From positions 62,001 through 126,000 of the forward strand of contig JBBHKE010002507.1 of assembly GCA_037447655.1 (NCBI GenBank): a DNA stretch of 64,000 nt, in the 5' to 3' direction. The first letter of the stretch is position 1; each line of letters begins with the position of its first letter. Source of the stretch: Zygnema cylindricum (Eukaryota; Streptophyta; Zygnematophyceae; Zygnematales; Zygnemataceae). The position numbers and the translations under genes are program-made. Below, piece by piece: positions 33,694 to 44,871 of the stretch. The notes below the pieces were generated by a model that saw only the letters and a program-made list of their open reading frames with translations, was not told the origin of the DNA and made no database searches.

Positions 33694-35310
33694 ATGTCCT
33701 TCAAGGCTGTCCACAATGTTCGAAAAATTGGACGTTTTTTTTCACGCGCCAATCCATCTCTCTCTCCCAAAAGCGAATTCGAGATTTTGATTTTGCACCC
33801 TCCGCGTCTATTAATCATGCCTGATTTCCAAATAAAAATGATTCGGATCCTGATCGAGATCCACAAGTCGCGACAAGAAAGTACGGCAGCCGGCGGCGGA
33901 GATCTTTGGAATGTTCTGTCGCGCCAGTTTTCTCCCGTCAGTTCCGTTTCCCGGATTTCCGGAGCCAATAGCGACCAAGATTATTTTTCGATCCAAAAAA
34001 CTTGGCTGCCCGAAAATTCCGCCGATCCGAAATCCACTCTGGATCCTTTTTTGAATTCGAATTCCGTACAGAACCCTTCATCCGTACATAATCATTTATC
34101 CGTACAGAATTCTTATTCCGTACAGCATACTCTGCAGAATCCTTTGTCCGTACTGAGCTCCTTCTCGGTACTGAATTCGCCGACCTCTCCGCCGACAAAT
34201 TTTCCGTACACGGAGATTTCTTCGCGCGCGCAATCTTCTCCGTCCGTACAAAATAGCAGTTATTGGGACACGTGCGGCGGGCCCTTGAGTCTCGCGGCGG
34301 GAGTTTTGGCGGCCGTACAAGAAGGATCGAGCGGCGGAGATTTGCCGAGAGGCGCCAGACTAGTGGACAGAATATGTGACGTCACGGGATGCTCTTTGTT
34401 CGATTCGTACGCCGAAATGAAAGAGAAAGAACGACAAAAGAAAATGAAAGCAGAAAACGCCAAAGACGGCGTATCTTCTTCCTCTCCAGAATCTTCACTT
34501 TGTCGTATCTCCAGTCACAGAACGTCCAAAAAACTGATCACGCCGCAGCCGAGGAAAGCGACAAAAAGGCCGTACAATGACGGGAAAGGGACGCCTGCTT
34601 CGGAAAGGTTTCGACCAACCGTAAAACGGAAATCGTCTTTTTACAAAGAACGCGAGATTCTGGCGGAAATGGACGCGATTTTGGCGGAGAGAGGATCTTT
34701 GTTAAAAACAGATCTTTTCCGTACAGATTCGTCGGCGGACGACGTTTCCGAGGATCGTACGGACTCGGCGCGGGTTTCTGAAAGAAGAGAATCGGCAAAA
34801 ATCGGGATGGCGAAAATCGGGACTGCGAAAGTGTCGGCAGGAAGATGTGACATCGACCGTACATATGACCGTACATGTGACCGTACATGTGACCGTACGT
34901 TGGGGCAGGAATGTGCTCCCAATTTCGACGAAATTTCGACCAAATCTTCAGATTTGAGACATTTTCAAGGCGGATTTTCGGCACACGAAAATAAAAATAC
35001 GCAAAAGACGAACGAATGGATGGACTCGAACGAAATTCGAATACGACAAAACTGTGGAGGAAGTCCAATTTCGTCGAAAGCGACAAAAAAGGGAATGATG
35101 AGCTTTGAAGGAGACAATGGAGGTTTGGCGGATTCGAAAACTTTATTTAGAAACAGTACTTTTCTTGGAATGGGTGGATCTCCAAAAACTATGGAGTGTT
35201 TTGGACAAAAAAGAAGCGAAGATTTGTATGAGAGGATGGACGAATTTTCGTCGAAAAATTCGTTTGGATTGTCGTCGGGAGGACGGTTGGATTTGGAGTT
35301 AAGACTATGA
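33694..35310 (+). CDS. Unrecognised, probably nuclear protein with C-terminal EAR-type motif (copy A)
   Basis: Open frame of 538 residues; function unknown. Visible: a Ser/Val-rich region with repeated SVQN/SVHN units at about 125-165; a conserved-looking segment GGPLSLAAGVLAAVQEGSS through RLVDRICDVTGCSLFDSYAE at about 195-243; basic clusters (RTSKKLITPQPRKATKRPY, VKRKSSFYKERE) that could be nuclear signals; and the C-terminus LDLELRL, an LxLxL motif like plant EAR repressor motifs. No C2H2 or other known DNA-binding domain was seen. The first roughly 55 residues come from a region that replaces the good start present in copy B (MAAPILNLTLCDALLAAQLS), so the real start here is uncertain (ATGs at 33694, 33820 and 33838 are in frame). 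It may be an N-terminally damaged copy. Confidence 0.65.
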   Translation: MSFKAVHNVRKIGRFFSRANPSLSPKSEFEILILHPPRLLIMPDFQIKMIRILIEIHKSRQESTAAGGGDLWNVLSRQFSPVSSVSRISGANSDQDYFSIQKTWLPENSADPKSTLDPFLNSNSVQNPSSVHNHLSVQNSYSVQHTLQNPLSVLSSFSVLNSPTSPPTNFPYTEISSRAQSSPSVQNSSYWDTCGGPLSLAAGVLAAVQEGSSGGDLPRGARLVDRICDVTGCSLFDSYAEMKEKERQKKMKAENAKDGVSSSSPESSLCRISSHRTSKKLITPQPRKATKRPYNDGKGTPASERFRPTVKRKSSFYKEREILAEMDAILAERGSLLKTDLFRTDSSADDVSEDRTDSARVSERRESAKIGMAKIGTAKVSAGRCDIDRTYDRTCDRTCDRTLGQECAPNFDEISTKSSDLRHFQGGFSAHENKNTQKTNEWMDSNEIRIRQNCGGSPISSKATKKGMMSFEGDNGGLADSKTLFRNSTFLGMGGSPKTMECFGQKRSEDLYERMDEFSSKNSFGLSSGGRLDLELRL

Positions 35311-35597
35311 TGATGAGATTTTTTTTATTTTTTATTATTATTATTATTATTTTTTTGGTAATTTGTTGTATTAGTAGGCTCGGAGGAAAAAAAGCTTTTA
35401 CTTTCGAGCGATTCGGTCCAGTTTCAGTTCAGTTTCAGTTTAGTCCAATGAAATTCAGTGCCATCTCAGTTTTTTTTTTTTTTTTTTTTTTTGGTACAGC
35501 TTCAGTTTTGCAGATTAGTCTAGAATTTATGTAAATGTAAAAAGAGAAAAAAAATAAACAGAAATATCACATTTGGAGGGTTCACCATTAATATCTG

Positions 35598-36589
35598 TTA
35601 GAAGATCTCGAATTCTTTATAGGACATTTTTTTTTTTTTTTTTTTTCTTTTCTATTTTTTTCCTACTCTTTTTCTTGAGAATACCACGTTTTGCAATCGA
35701 TTTTTGCACATAAACATAATCGCTATTAGTGTTGGTAACGGTAACTCCTAAATCTTGGCCTTGAACTTAAAATAATATTTATAACAGTCGTTTTTTGAAC
35801 GGGACTAATTTTTTAAACGGTTCGGAAGCAGGCACGCCATTTGAAGTTGAATTAGAATTAATAACACTTGTATAAACATATCTATACATACATGTAATAC
35901 ATATAATAATATAATATCTATATATACATAAATAATACATGTATATACATATACACACTGATTTTTTTGCATTAATAGGGATTCACATGCTTTACTGTCT
36001 CACTTCAGAGAAAAACAAAAAAAAAAAAAATGAAGCTATACATTGGTGGTTCGACTTTTGAGCTTGAGTAATTGACATTAACAGACTTTTGATTTTTTTT
36101 TTCACTTTGGATGGATTTGTGCGCAGTAATAACATTCTGCATTTTTGGGTTGATATTTGTGGCGTATACGTGGTAATAATGTTCATGAATAATTGTAATG
36201 ATAAATGTTATTTAATAATTATGATTTTAAGAAAACGAATTGACAAAAACGGTGAAAATAACTATTGGCAGTTATAATGCTGAAGAAAAAAAAAAAAAAA
36301 CGTAAAGACGTGTATTTGCAGATGTAAACACAAGACAAATACTAGGAAATATTGTGTGTTTTATATGGTTTCAAATCCAAAGGAAATATTGAAGCCTCTT
36401 ACCAACAATATTTCAATATGCAATGATATCCAGTTCAATGTCCTATAAAATGAATTACAATTGGGAGTAAGAAAGAAATAAAATGACAAGCATGAAAACC
36501 TCAAAAAACTAGCTTTCTCTAATGTCACGGAGCTTCTCGAGGCGCTTCCCTCTGACTCTTCGCGTGGACCTGTTTTCAAAGCTTGGCTA
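35598..36589. other. AT-rich spacer between the duplicated segments
   Basis: Homopolymer runs and a TATACATA-rich stretch at about 35875-35960. A partial MITE-like end (ATCGCTATTAGTGTTGG) lies near 35719, with a possible partner near 35855. No gene recognised. Confidence 0.55.
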
Positions 36590-37542
36590 ATAACTACCGG
36601 TGTTATCCACCCTCCGTTTCACACCTACTCAATTCACAATGACCCTCAGGTTTCGGCTTGGCCTTCCTCATCTAACTTTGCTTGGCTTTTGTTTGCTCTT
36701 TGACCATGCCTTTGAGCCCGGTGTCATCCATTTGCTTGGCTGCTCCCATGGGGGCAAGTTGATTCTGGCGCTCGACACTATTCGTGACACCATTGCGACT
36801 ATCGCTTCTGAGTGGGGATATTCTGTTCGCCGGGGAGGTTTCTCAAGTTATTCCTTTGCGTCGGACAGTTATTGTACTACTCGATGGTGTACGTCGTATA
36901 TTTGGTGACATAGTTTTGGCGAACACTACACAGTCGTCGGTTAAGCGGCTCAGCTCAACATGTTGGAGTGGCAGCTCGTGATATGGATAAGAAGGAGCGT
37001 GATTATGCCCACTAAGATGCCATGGATGACTTTAATCTCATGGTGGTCAAGATATTTGGTTGTTTGGGACTTGCTTTGGACGATTTTCATCATGCTTGTG
37101 GTTGACGCTCGTTCCAACATCGGGGACCCGTGAGCCCTCGTGCTTCGGTAATTACTTCTTTTATCTCTGTGGCTTTACAGTGAGTGCAAGCTTCTATCCT
37201 CCTTCGATCGACTATTACAGTTATGGATCGTCGGCGTGTTCTAGAACTCCCTCAACGTGCTCCCCTGGACTTGGGGGACGTACGAGGTTGCTTTTTGTAG
37301 ATCTTTAGTTATGTCGAGGTTTGGTTAGGTATTGTTGGTTTAAGCACACTGTTGTGTCTTTACTTTAGTGGTTGTTGCTTCTTTAGGTGTCTTTGTTTTA
37401 CATATCATTTTTCTGTGTGTTCGTTTGCCTTGCTTTTCCTTTTTGCTTGCTTCCCTCCCCATGTCGCATTGCCGCCTCTTTTTGTTCCCATGGCCTCAGA
37501 TGGTCTAGCATCGCGATTTTAATAAAGTCTTGTGTTGATAAA
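36590..37542 (+). pseudogene. LINE fragment (3' part of RT ORF and 3' UTR)
   Basis: Same LINE family as 21167-28102. Translated blocks include LRFRLGLPHLTLLGF..LLFDHAFEPG (about 36640-36720) and LLDGVRRIFGDIVLANTT (about 36870-36930). The 3' UTR carries the CCCATGGCCTCAGATGGT and CATCGCG motifs and AATAAAG at about 37521. Frameshifted and 5'-truncated; no catalytic RT core is present. Confidence 0.8.
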
Positions 37543-37545
37543 TAA

Positions 37546-37735
37546 GGCTGCGGCCCCATGTAGTTGTAACTTAGCGTACTTACTTTGTATTTTAGCGCGG
37601 ATCCGGCGGATTCGGATTTCAAGTGTCTCTATGTGTTCATTCGAAATTGTTACTTAAGTTTGTGACAATTGTATACGTCGACAACGCCCGTGACGGCTGT
37701 CACCGTGTACAATTTGTGATGACGCACCATATTTT
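37546..37735 (+). mobile_element. Truncated Harbinger-like MITE (left end only)
   Basis: Begins after TAA (37543-37545) with GGCTGCGGCCCCATGTAG and the AACTTAGCGTACTTACTTTG block, matching the left 190 bp of the elements at 9712 and 27273. The right half is missing. Confidence 0.75.
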
Positions 37736-37856
37736 TTTGTCCGTACTATTCCGTACATTTAAACAAAAATAAATTTCACATATACCGCAGTTTGTACCAT
37801 TTTCGTACATTTTCCGTATCTTTTCGTAATAGTCCGTACACGTTTGGTACAATACC
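37736..37856 (+). mobile_element. Fragment of a TCCGTAC-rich repeat element
   Basis: The order TCCGTAC, CCGCAGTTTGTACC, TTTTCCGTA, CTTTTCGTAATAG, GGTACAAT matches 54835-54965 closely. It separates the truncated MITE from duplication copy B. Confidence 0.75.
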
Positions 37857-38650
37857 GTAGTTTTATGATTATGGCAAAAAAAGGCGTGAAAATTATAGTG
37901 TTATCAACGCTATTTTTGATACGCAGTGTCGTGTGGGCATGGTAACTTTCCCATCGTTAGAGTTTCAATAACCAATCTTATTGGTTATCGAGCGGCAAAG
38001 GGGGTCGATCAATCGAACCGTGACGAATTAATTGTTATTGCCGACATATTTGTGTTAATATAGTACGTTATATTATGTAAAGTACAATGAATATAATGTA
38101 AAGTACATTTACGGTTTAAAGTATAAAATATAATACAGAGTGTACGTATGCTACGTATCAAAATCCGGTCTGTACATTGGGGAGCTAGAGTACGGATATC
38201 CTGTTCGAACTGCGCAGCACTTACGTCCAAAAGTCGTACTGTATTATATAAAATATCTAGCATAGTATTAAATATATTATAGAAAAACTGTATTCAATGT
38301 AGATGGGTGTTTAGTGTTTACTATCCAGTTTGCATTCACTTCGAAAACAGAGTTATGTATTATTTTAGAGCATTTAATTTACATCTCCCTTTCGATCAAT
38401 AAAATCTATTTTTTTAAGTCCATAATAGTTTCTCTCTTCCAATTATTAATACACCAAGTAAAAATGAGTCAAAATAACAATTTTAATAAACCCTAGAAAT
38501 GTCTCTAAAAAACCAAGTCAATATATCCCGATATTTTTATCGGCAGATCATACCTATATATCGGTACAGTATCGTAATAGTCATACCGATACAACGATCT
38601 GGATATTGCTTGTTGTAAAAAAAATGTAATACTGATTATCGGTAATAGGC

Positions 38651-38850
38651 TACACCGCCCATCGTTATTAGTGTTAAAGAAAAATTAGTTTAAATGAGAA
38701 ATTAGAATTAATAATATTAATATAGCGCAAGGTGACGTGGCTGATTTTGTCCACTTCCTTAAATAATGTTGTTAACACTATTTTTTTATATGGCCAGAAA
38801 AAGTCGCGACAGAATTAGTGTTATTAACACTAATAACGATGGGCGGTGTA
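38651..38850. mobile_element. TA-flanked MITE, subfamily 1 (in duplication copy B)
   Basis: Same element as 31727-31926, carried by the duplication; TIRs intact. Confidence 0.88.
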
Positions 38851-40679
38851 CCGATATAGCTATGTGCCGTACCATATACCGTAGGTGTTCTGTAGCATGC
38901 ACCGTACCGACTTAATTAAGGTTCGGAAAAGGAAAAACCTCGCATAAACACCTGTAGATGGAATTTCACTTCCCAGCCGAAAAGAATCGCGACATACGAC
39001 AAGCCGAGAAGAATAGCCGACATATTACACGTGTTGTGTATCTGTTGGGCGGGCAAAAACGAGACATGCAAAACAACTGGATCGATTCTCTCCACGTGTA
39101 AACGCCAGGCGTTGCTACGACTCAAGTAGAAAAAGAAACGCAGCCGCGCCTGTACGGTAGCGACAGGTGTGTAAACTGATTGGAATCATATCGCACCGGA
39201 TTCTCGTATTTTGTCGCTATCCTCGTCATGGACCGGACTCGGGGTCTCTGGCAGCATCGAAAATTTCGGTATCCGTACACCCAGAAAACTCGCGCATAAC
39301 AATGAATCAGAAAAGGAGATACGCTTTTGTCTTTTTCCCGATCTGAAACTCGAGACGAAGCTCCCCATTTGTAACCGACATTTATTCCAAGACTCAATCG
39401 TCTGTCAGAATTTTCTGCGTTTTGTGACTTTTGTCCGCTTGCACGGTCCGACTGTAGCATAGAAATGGCTTACCGTACAGTAAGTGCTTTAAATCGTACC
39501 AAAATTACGGACGTGACGTATGACGTGTACGTACAAATGTGAATCAGGATCCTCGCACGTGTGAACAGACGAGCATAAATTCTGCTCACAGCGCCGCGTG
39601 CAAAGCAAAGCGAGATTTTCCAATTTTCTGCTTTTTTAACGTTTTGCGGCGCTTCCAGCCTGCAAAAACTATTTGGCATTTAGTGCCACTTGAATCAATG
39701 ATAGGGTGCCAGTCTGGCAATTATAGCTGGAAACGGATTTGCCAGCGTGGAAGTTAACGCACTCTAGTTAGATTTTGAATTTTGCCAGCAGTCAGGCAGC
39801 CAATCATGCCTTGTCCTTTATCATTGCCAACTAATATCAAATTTGTCGTTTATTAAATCATCTAATGACTTCGCACATTTCGTCCCTTTGCCAAATTCCA
39901 ACTCACATTTTCCTTTTTTCTTGATTCGAGGAAATCTATATTCGAATCGCATTTAATAAAATTTTAAGAATATATAATATGATCCACACCTTTTATTGTA
40001 ATAATATAAAATTCAGCAGGATCCATGATTCTCGAGAGAGACCCTTTTTCTTTCTAAAGCTCAATTCATTAAAAAAAAAAAAAAAAAAAACGCCTAAAAT
40101 GAGTGGTCCACAGAAGTTAAAAAAGTAGGAAAAAGCGGGCAGGGCGAATCAGCGTACGTTTTTGTCTTTTTAAAGATATATAATTTTTTAAAGGGCATAT
40201 AGGTTGCCCGAGACCTAAAACAAATTAATCTACTCTAAATAAAATAAAACAAGCGGCCCGAAACTAAAATAGTAAAATTTTACCGACTAGACTCAAACAT
40301 AAATTCAAAAATAATTCGGGTAAAATAAAATTTCCAAAAAAGTTCTAGCCATAGTTCACATGCCACGTCAGCAATAAGTATCCGTTCGTCATAATACCGA
40401 ATCATCTCGTACGGTCACTTCTTTCGTCGTTTCCCGAAACGACAAAATTCGGTCTACTGAACCTCTCATACATCCGCCAGCTGGCCAGAAAAGCCTCCCT
40501 CGCAAAAGACCAAAATTTCTAGCACCAAAATATTAAGTACGTTCAAACCTGTACGGACGTACTCTCATAATGGTTTTGTCCTCTTCTGTCCCTCCCGGGC
40601 GGCGACAGCCGGGCCTATATGTCCTTCAAGGCTGTCCACAATGTTCGAAAAATTGGACGTTTTTTTTCACGCGCCAATC

Positions 40680-41073
40680 CATCTCTCTCTCCCTCTCTCT
40701 CTCTCCCCCCCCCCCTCCCCCTCAACTCTCCCTATTTATTAGAATAGCTTTCATTCCCTCTCCTCCACCCTCCTATCTCCCTCTATTAATCACTCCCCTT
40801 CCTCTTCTTTCTTTCCCATTTCTCTCTTTATCTCTCTCTCTCTCTCCTTTCTCCTCCGCTACCTCTCATACTCCCCTTTCTCTTCCTCCCTCCGTTTATT
40901 CCTCTCCTCTCCCTCTCCCATCTTCTCTCCTTCCCTCCCCCTCCTCCACTACCCTCTTCCCCTCCTCTCCCCTCCCCCTCCCCCTCCCCCTCCCCTTCCC
41001 CCTCCCCCTCCCCCTCCCTCCCTCCCCCCCCCCCCCCCCCCCCTCCTTCACTACCTCCCCCTCCCCCCCCCCC
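40680..41073 (+). repeat. CT-rich microsatellite forming the 5' leader of gene copy B
   Basis: About 390 bp of CTCTCT, CCCTCC and long C runs ending directly at the ATG at 41074. The Ser/Pro/Leu-rich frame upstream of that ATG (from 40570) is a translation of this tract. Copy A keeps only its first and a few internal traces (for example the CTATTAATCA motif). Confidence 0.85.
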
Positions 41074-42607
41074 ATGGCTGCTCCTATCCTGAACCTCACC
41101 CTCTGTGACGCCCTCCTGGCCGCCCAACTGTCCGTACAGAAACGCGCCCTAGAAGACCACAAGTCGCGACAAGAAAGTACGGCAGCCGGCGGCGGAGATC
41201 TTTGGAATGTTCTGTCGCGCCAGTTTTCTCCCGTCAGTTCCGTTTCCCGGATTTCCGGAGCCAATAGCGACCAAGATTATTTTTCGATCCAAAAAACTTG
41301 GCTGCCCGAAAATTCCGCCGATCCGAAATCCACTCTGGAACCTTTTTCGAATTCGAATTCCGTACAGAACCCTTCATCCGTACATAATCTTTTGTCCGTA
41401 CAGAATTCTTATTCCGTACAGCATACTCTGCAGAATCCTTTGTCCGTACTGAGCTCCTTCTCGTTACTGAATTCGCCGACCTCTCCGCCGACAAATTTTC
41501 CGTACACGGAGATTTCTTCGCGCGCGCAATCTTCTCCGTCCGTACAAAATAGCAGTTATTGGGACACGTGCGGCGGGCCCTTGAGTCTCGCGGCGGGAGT
41601 TTTGGCGGCCGTACAAGAAGGATCGAGCGGCGGAGATTTGCCGAGAGGCGCCAGACTAGTGGACAGAATATGTGACGTCACGGGATGCTCTTTGTTCGAT
41701 TCGTACGCCGAAATGAAAGAGAAAGAACGACAAAAGAAAATGAAAGCAGAAAACGCCAAAGACGGCGTATCTTCTTCCTCTCCAGAATCTTCACTTTGTC
41801 GTATCTCCAGTCACAGAACGTCCAAAAAACTGATCACGCCGCAGCCGAGGAAAGCGACAAAAAGGCCGTACAATGACGGGAAAGGGACGCCTGCTTCGGA
41901 AAGGTTTCGACCAACCGTAAAACGGAAATCGTCTTTTTACAAAGAACGCGAGATTCTGGCGGAAATGGACGCGATTTTGGCGGAGAGAGGATCTTTGTTA
42001 AAAACAGATCTTTTCCGTACAGATTCGTCGGCGGACGACGTTTCCGAGGATCGTACGGACTCGGCGCGGGTTTCTGAAAGAAGAGAATCGGCAAAAATCG
42101 GGATGGCGAAAATCGGGACTGCGAAAGAGTCGGCAGGAAGATGTGACATCGACCGTACATATGACCGTACATGTGGACCGTACATGTGACCGTACGTTGG
42201 GGCAGGAATGTGCTCCCAATTTCGACGAAATTTCGACCAAATCTTCAGATTTGAGACATTTTCAAGGCGGATTTTCGGCACACGAAAATAAAAATACGCA
42301 AAAGACGAACGAATGGATGGACTCGAACGAAATTCGAATACGACAAAACTGTGGAGGAAGTCCAATTTCGTCGAAAGCGACAAAAAAGGGAATGATGAGC
42401 TTTGAAGGAGACAATGGAGGTTTGGCGGATTCGAAAACTTTATTTAGAAACAGTACTTTTCTTGGAATGGGTGGATCTCCAAAAACTATGGAGTGTTTTG
42501 GACAAAAAAGAAGCGAAGATTTGTATGAGAGGATGGACGAATTTTCGTCGAAAAATTCGTTTGGATTGTCGTCGGGAGGACGGTTGGATTTGGAGTTAAG
42601 ACTATGA
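41074..42607 (+). pseudogene. EAR-motif protein gene, copy B (good start, one-base frameshift)
   Basis: The ATG at 41074 (context CCCATGG) starts MAAPILNLTLCDALLAAQLS, then the sequence joins the protein of copy A at HKSRQESTAAGGGDLW and follows it with few substitutions. At about 42175 a GACCGTACATGT repeat has one extra G compared with copy A, which ends this frame at 42189. The remaining C-terminal part, up to LDLELRL at 42607, is open in another frame (42143-42607). Either this copy is a recent pseudogene, or the extra base is a sequencing or assembly error and copy B is the functional gene of about 510 residues. Function not recognised. Confidence 0.7.
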
Positions 42608-42896
42608 TGATGAGATTTTTTTTATTTTTTATTATTATTATTATTATTTTTTTGGTAATTTGTTGTATTAGTAGGCTCGGAGGAAAAAAAGCTTTTACTT
42701 TCGAGCGATTCGGTCCAGTTTCAGTTCAGTTTCAGTTTAGTCCAATGAAATTCAGTGCCATCTCAGTTTTTTTTTTTTTTTTTTTTTTTTGGTACAGCTT
42801 CAGTTTTGCAGATTAGTCTAGAATTTATGTAAATGTAAAAAGAGAAAAAAAATAAACAGAAATATCACATTTGGAGGGTTCACCATTAATATCTGT

Positions 42897-44651
42897 TAGT
42901 ATATTTTTAATTTTTTATAGGATATTTTTTTTTTTTTTTTCTTTCATTTCTATTTTCTTATTTTTCCTATTTTCTTCTGTTGTTCTTTTCTTCAGTCAAT
43001 GGAAACTATAATTTAAAAAAAGCTCAAAGATAAAAGGACGAGATTTTTATTTTATCAGATGAGTTTTCGGCTTCTTCTGAAATTAATTTTAGAAGATGAT
43101 ATTTTGGATCCCACTAGTAATAACTGTATTTTAAATTGATAAAGAGGAAACTTACTCGAATAAAATAATTTGGTAAATTATATTTAGCAAAGATAAAAAT
43201 ATTCAAATAGTTTAGAAAAAAGTTTTAGAAACATATTTTTTTATTTAAATTTTATCGAGATTTTCGGGTTGACCTTGTATTTTTTTTTCCTTGTATACTG
43301 TTTAAGAATTCTTTCTATTTATTTTATTAAAAAATTGGCTTTACATTATTTATTTTCTCATACCTTTTTTCCATTCTATTCTACATTTTATGCATATATC
43401 GTTAACAAAAAAACTGATATAAAACAAATAAAGAAAAAAAAAAAAAAAATTGAAAGTTAAAAATTTAAAGAAAAAACAATGAAAAAAAATTAAAAAAAAA
43501 AAGTCCAAAAAAACAAAAAAAAAAAAAAAAAACTGTCATTCCAATCTTTTCTCTTTTTTTTTCTGCCAGACATGGTATTTTCTGGTTTAGGAAAAAAATA
43601 AAAAAAGGGCCTTAAATCTAACTACTTCAAAAAAATACTTTTCCTAAGGTTTCTATATCTGGATAAACACTAAAAAAAGAAAAAAACGCTCGCCAATTTG
43701 AAAATCTATTGCTTCACCTGTGAAACAACCCTGGCAAAAAAAATAATAATAAAAAAAAAAAAAAAACTCATGAAAAAATCAAAGATGGGACGATAATTTA
43801 GAAAATTGAGCGAAAACATTCGCGAAACCCCAAAATTTGGAAGAAAAAAAATAAAAAAACAAAACAAAAAAATAATTCATCAGAAATGCTCACTCTAATT
43901 CGATCTTCTATCTCTTATTTCTTCCTATCCTACATGGCCTCTTTTTTGCTTTATCCTTTATCCACAGGGATTTCGATTGATGTCCTAGTGGAAAAGAGGG
44001 AACCCCATCAGCTCCATTGGTTTCCTTTTTTGTAAGAGTGAATTTCTTAATGGTAAATGCCAACAAGTAAGAGACAAATGTCACATATAGTCACGCTGCA
44101 CATTTTTGATGCAAGGAATCCTCTCCCTTAATTGTGTTAGTTTTTGTCATTTTTTGACTGTAGAGTTCTGTCATTTTTTGTCAGATTCAGTGAAAATCGC
44201 ATAGACACAACCAACTTTTTTTTTGTATTTTAGTTTGGTTCAGTCAAATTCGATCGAAATTTTAAAATACGGTGCATTTGAATTTCAATTAAATTCAGCT
44301 AATTTTAAGCAGTTCGAGTAAATGCAACTGTACTGCGTAGATATTTACAAAACCTCCGTTTATTTCATTGAAATTCCAAAAGAATCGACAAGAGTCAATC
44401 GAATTTATGTCAGATCCAACAAGATTCTGGTTAATTAGGAGAGCTTCAATCAATTTCTATAATATTCAGTTGAATTCCATCAAATTCAATAGAATGTAGT
44501 CTAAATTTAATTTGATTTAACATGATATTTGTCAATTTCGCGAATTTGTTCAGTACTCACTAAAGTATAGTCAATTTCTTTCAGATTCCGTGACTAGTCA
44601 ATATACATGGCCCTTTTATTTACATTTGTCAAATTTAGGCAGAGTTAACAG
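42897..44651. other. AT-rich intergenic region, no gene recognised
   Basis: A and T runs throughout (for example 43434-43535); no frame with recognisable content. Confidence 0.6.
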
Positions 44652-44871
44652 TATACCATGAATCGTAATTAGTGTTAATAATTTTTTCGCCACTGAAAAC
44701 ATCTTTTCTCCGTACAAATTTGTCCATTTTTCAATTTAAGACCTCCTTAGTAAGCTGAGAATGTTACCTTCAAATCGCAACCGTCAGATCCACAATTCGA
44801 TATGTGTGTACAGAGAAAAGATGTTTTAAGAGGCGAATAAAAAGTTAACGCTAATTACAATTCACTGTGTA
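44652..44871. mobile_element. TA-flanked MITE, subfamily 2
   Basis: TIRs TATACCATGAATCGTAATTA ... and TAATTACAATTCACTGTGTA, with the CGCCACTGAAAACATCTTTT interior of subfamily 2. 220 bp; ends more diverged than the other copies. Confidence 0.75.

Larger units (their letters stand above)
30936..35597 (+). repeat. Segmental duplication, copy A
   Basis: Nearly identical to 37857-42896 in the same orientation, from GTAGTTTTATGATTATGGCA to CACCATTAATATCTGTTAG. By eye there are only scattered substitutions, a small rearrangement near 31140-31170 and one large difference: about 90 bp here (about 33770-33860) versus about 460 bp in copy B (about 40690-41155). It includes one TA-flanked MITE, about 1.7 kb of non-coding sequence and one gene. 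Open frames at 31992-32836 show no motif and are present in both copies. Confidence 0.95.
37857..42896 (+). repeat. Segmental duplication, copy B
   Basis: Direct repeat of 30936-35597, offset by about 6.9 kb at its start and 7.3 kb at its end. After about 42898 the two copies diverge into different AT-rich sequence. The CT-rich tract and start codon at 40690-41155 are specific to this copy. Confidence 0.95.

Noticed and set aside
40570-41073. 168-residue Ser/Pro/Leu-rich N-terminus of gene copy B
   Set aside because: It is the translation of a CT-rich microsatellite; the natural start is the ATG at 41074, and copy A lacks the tract.
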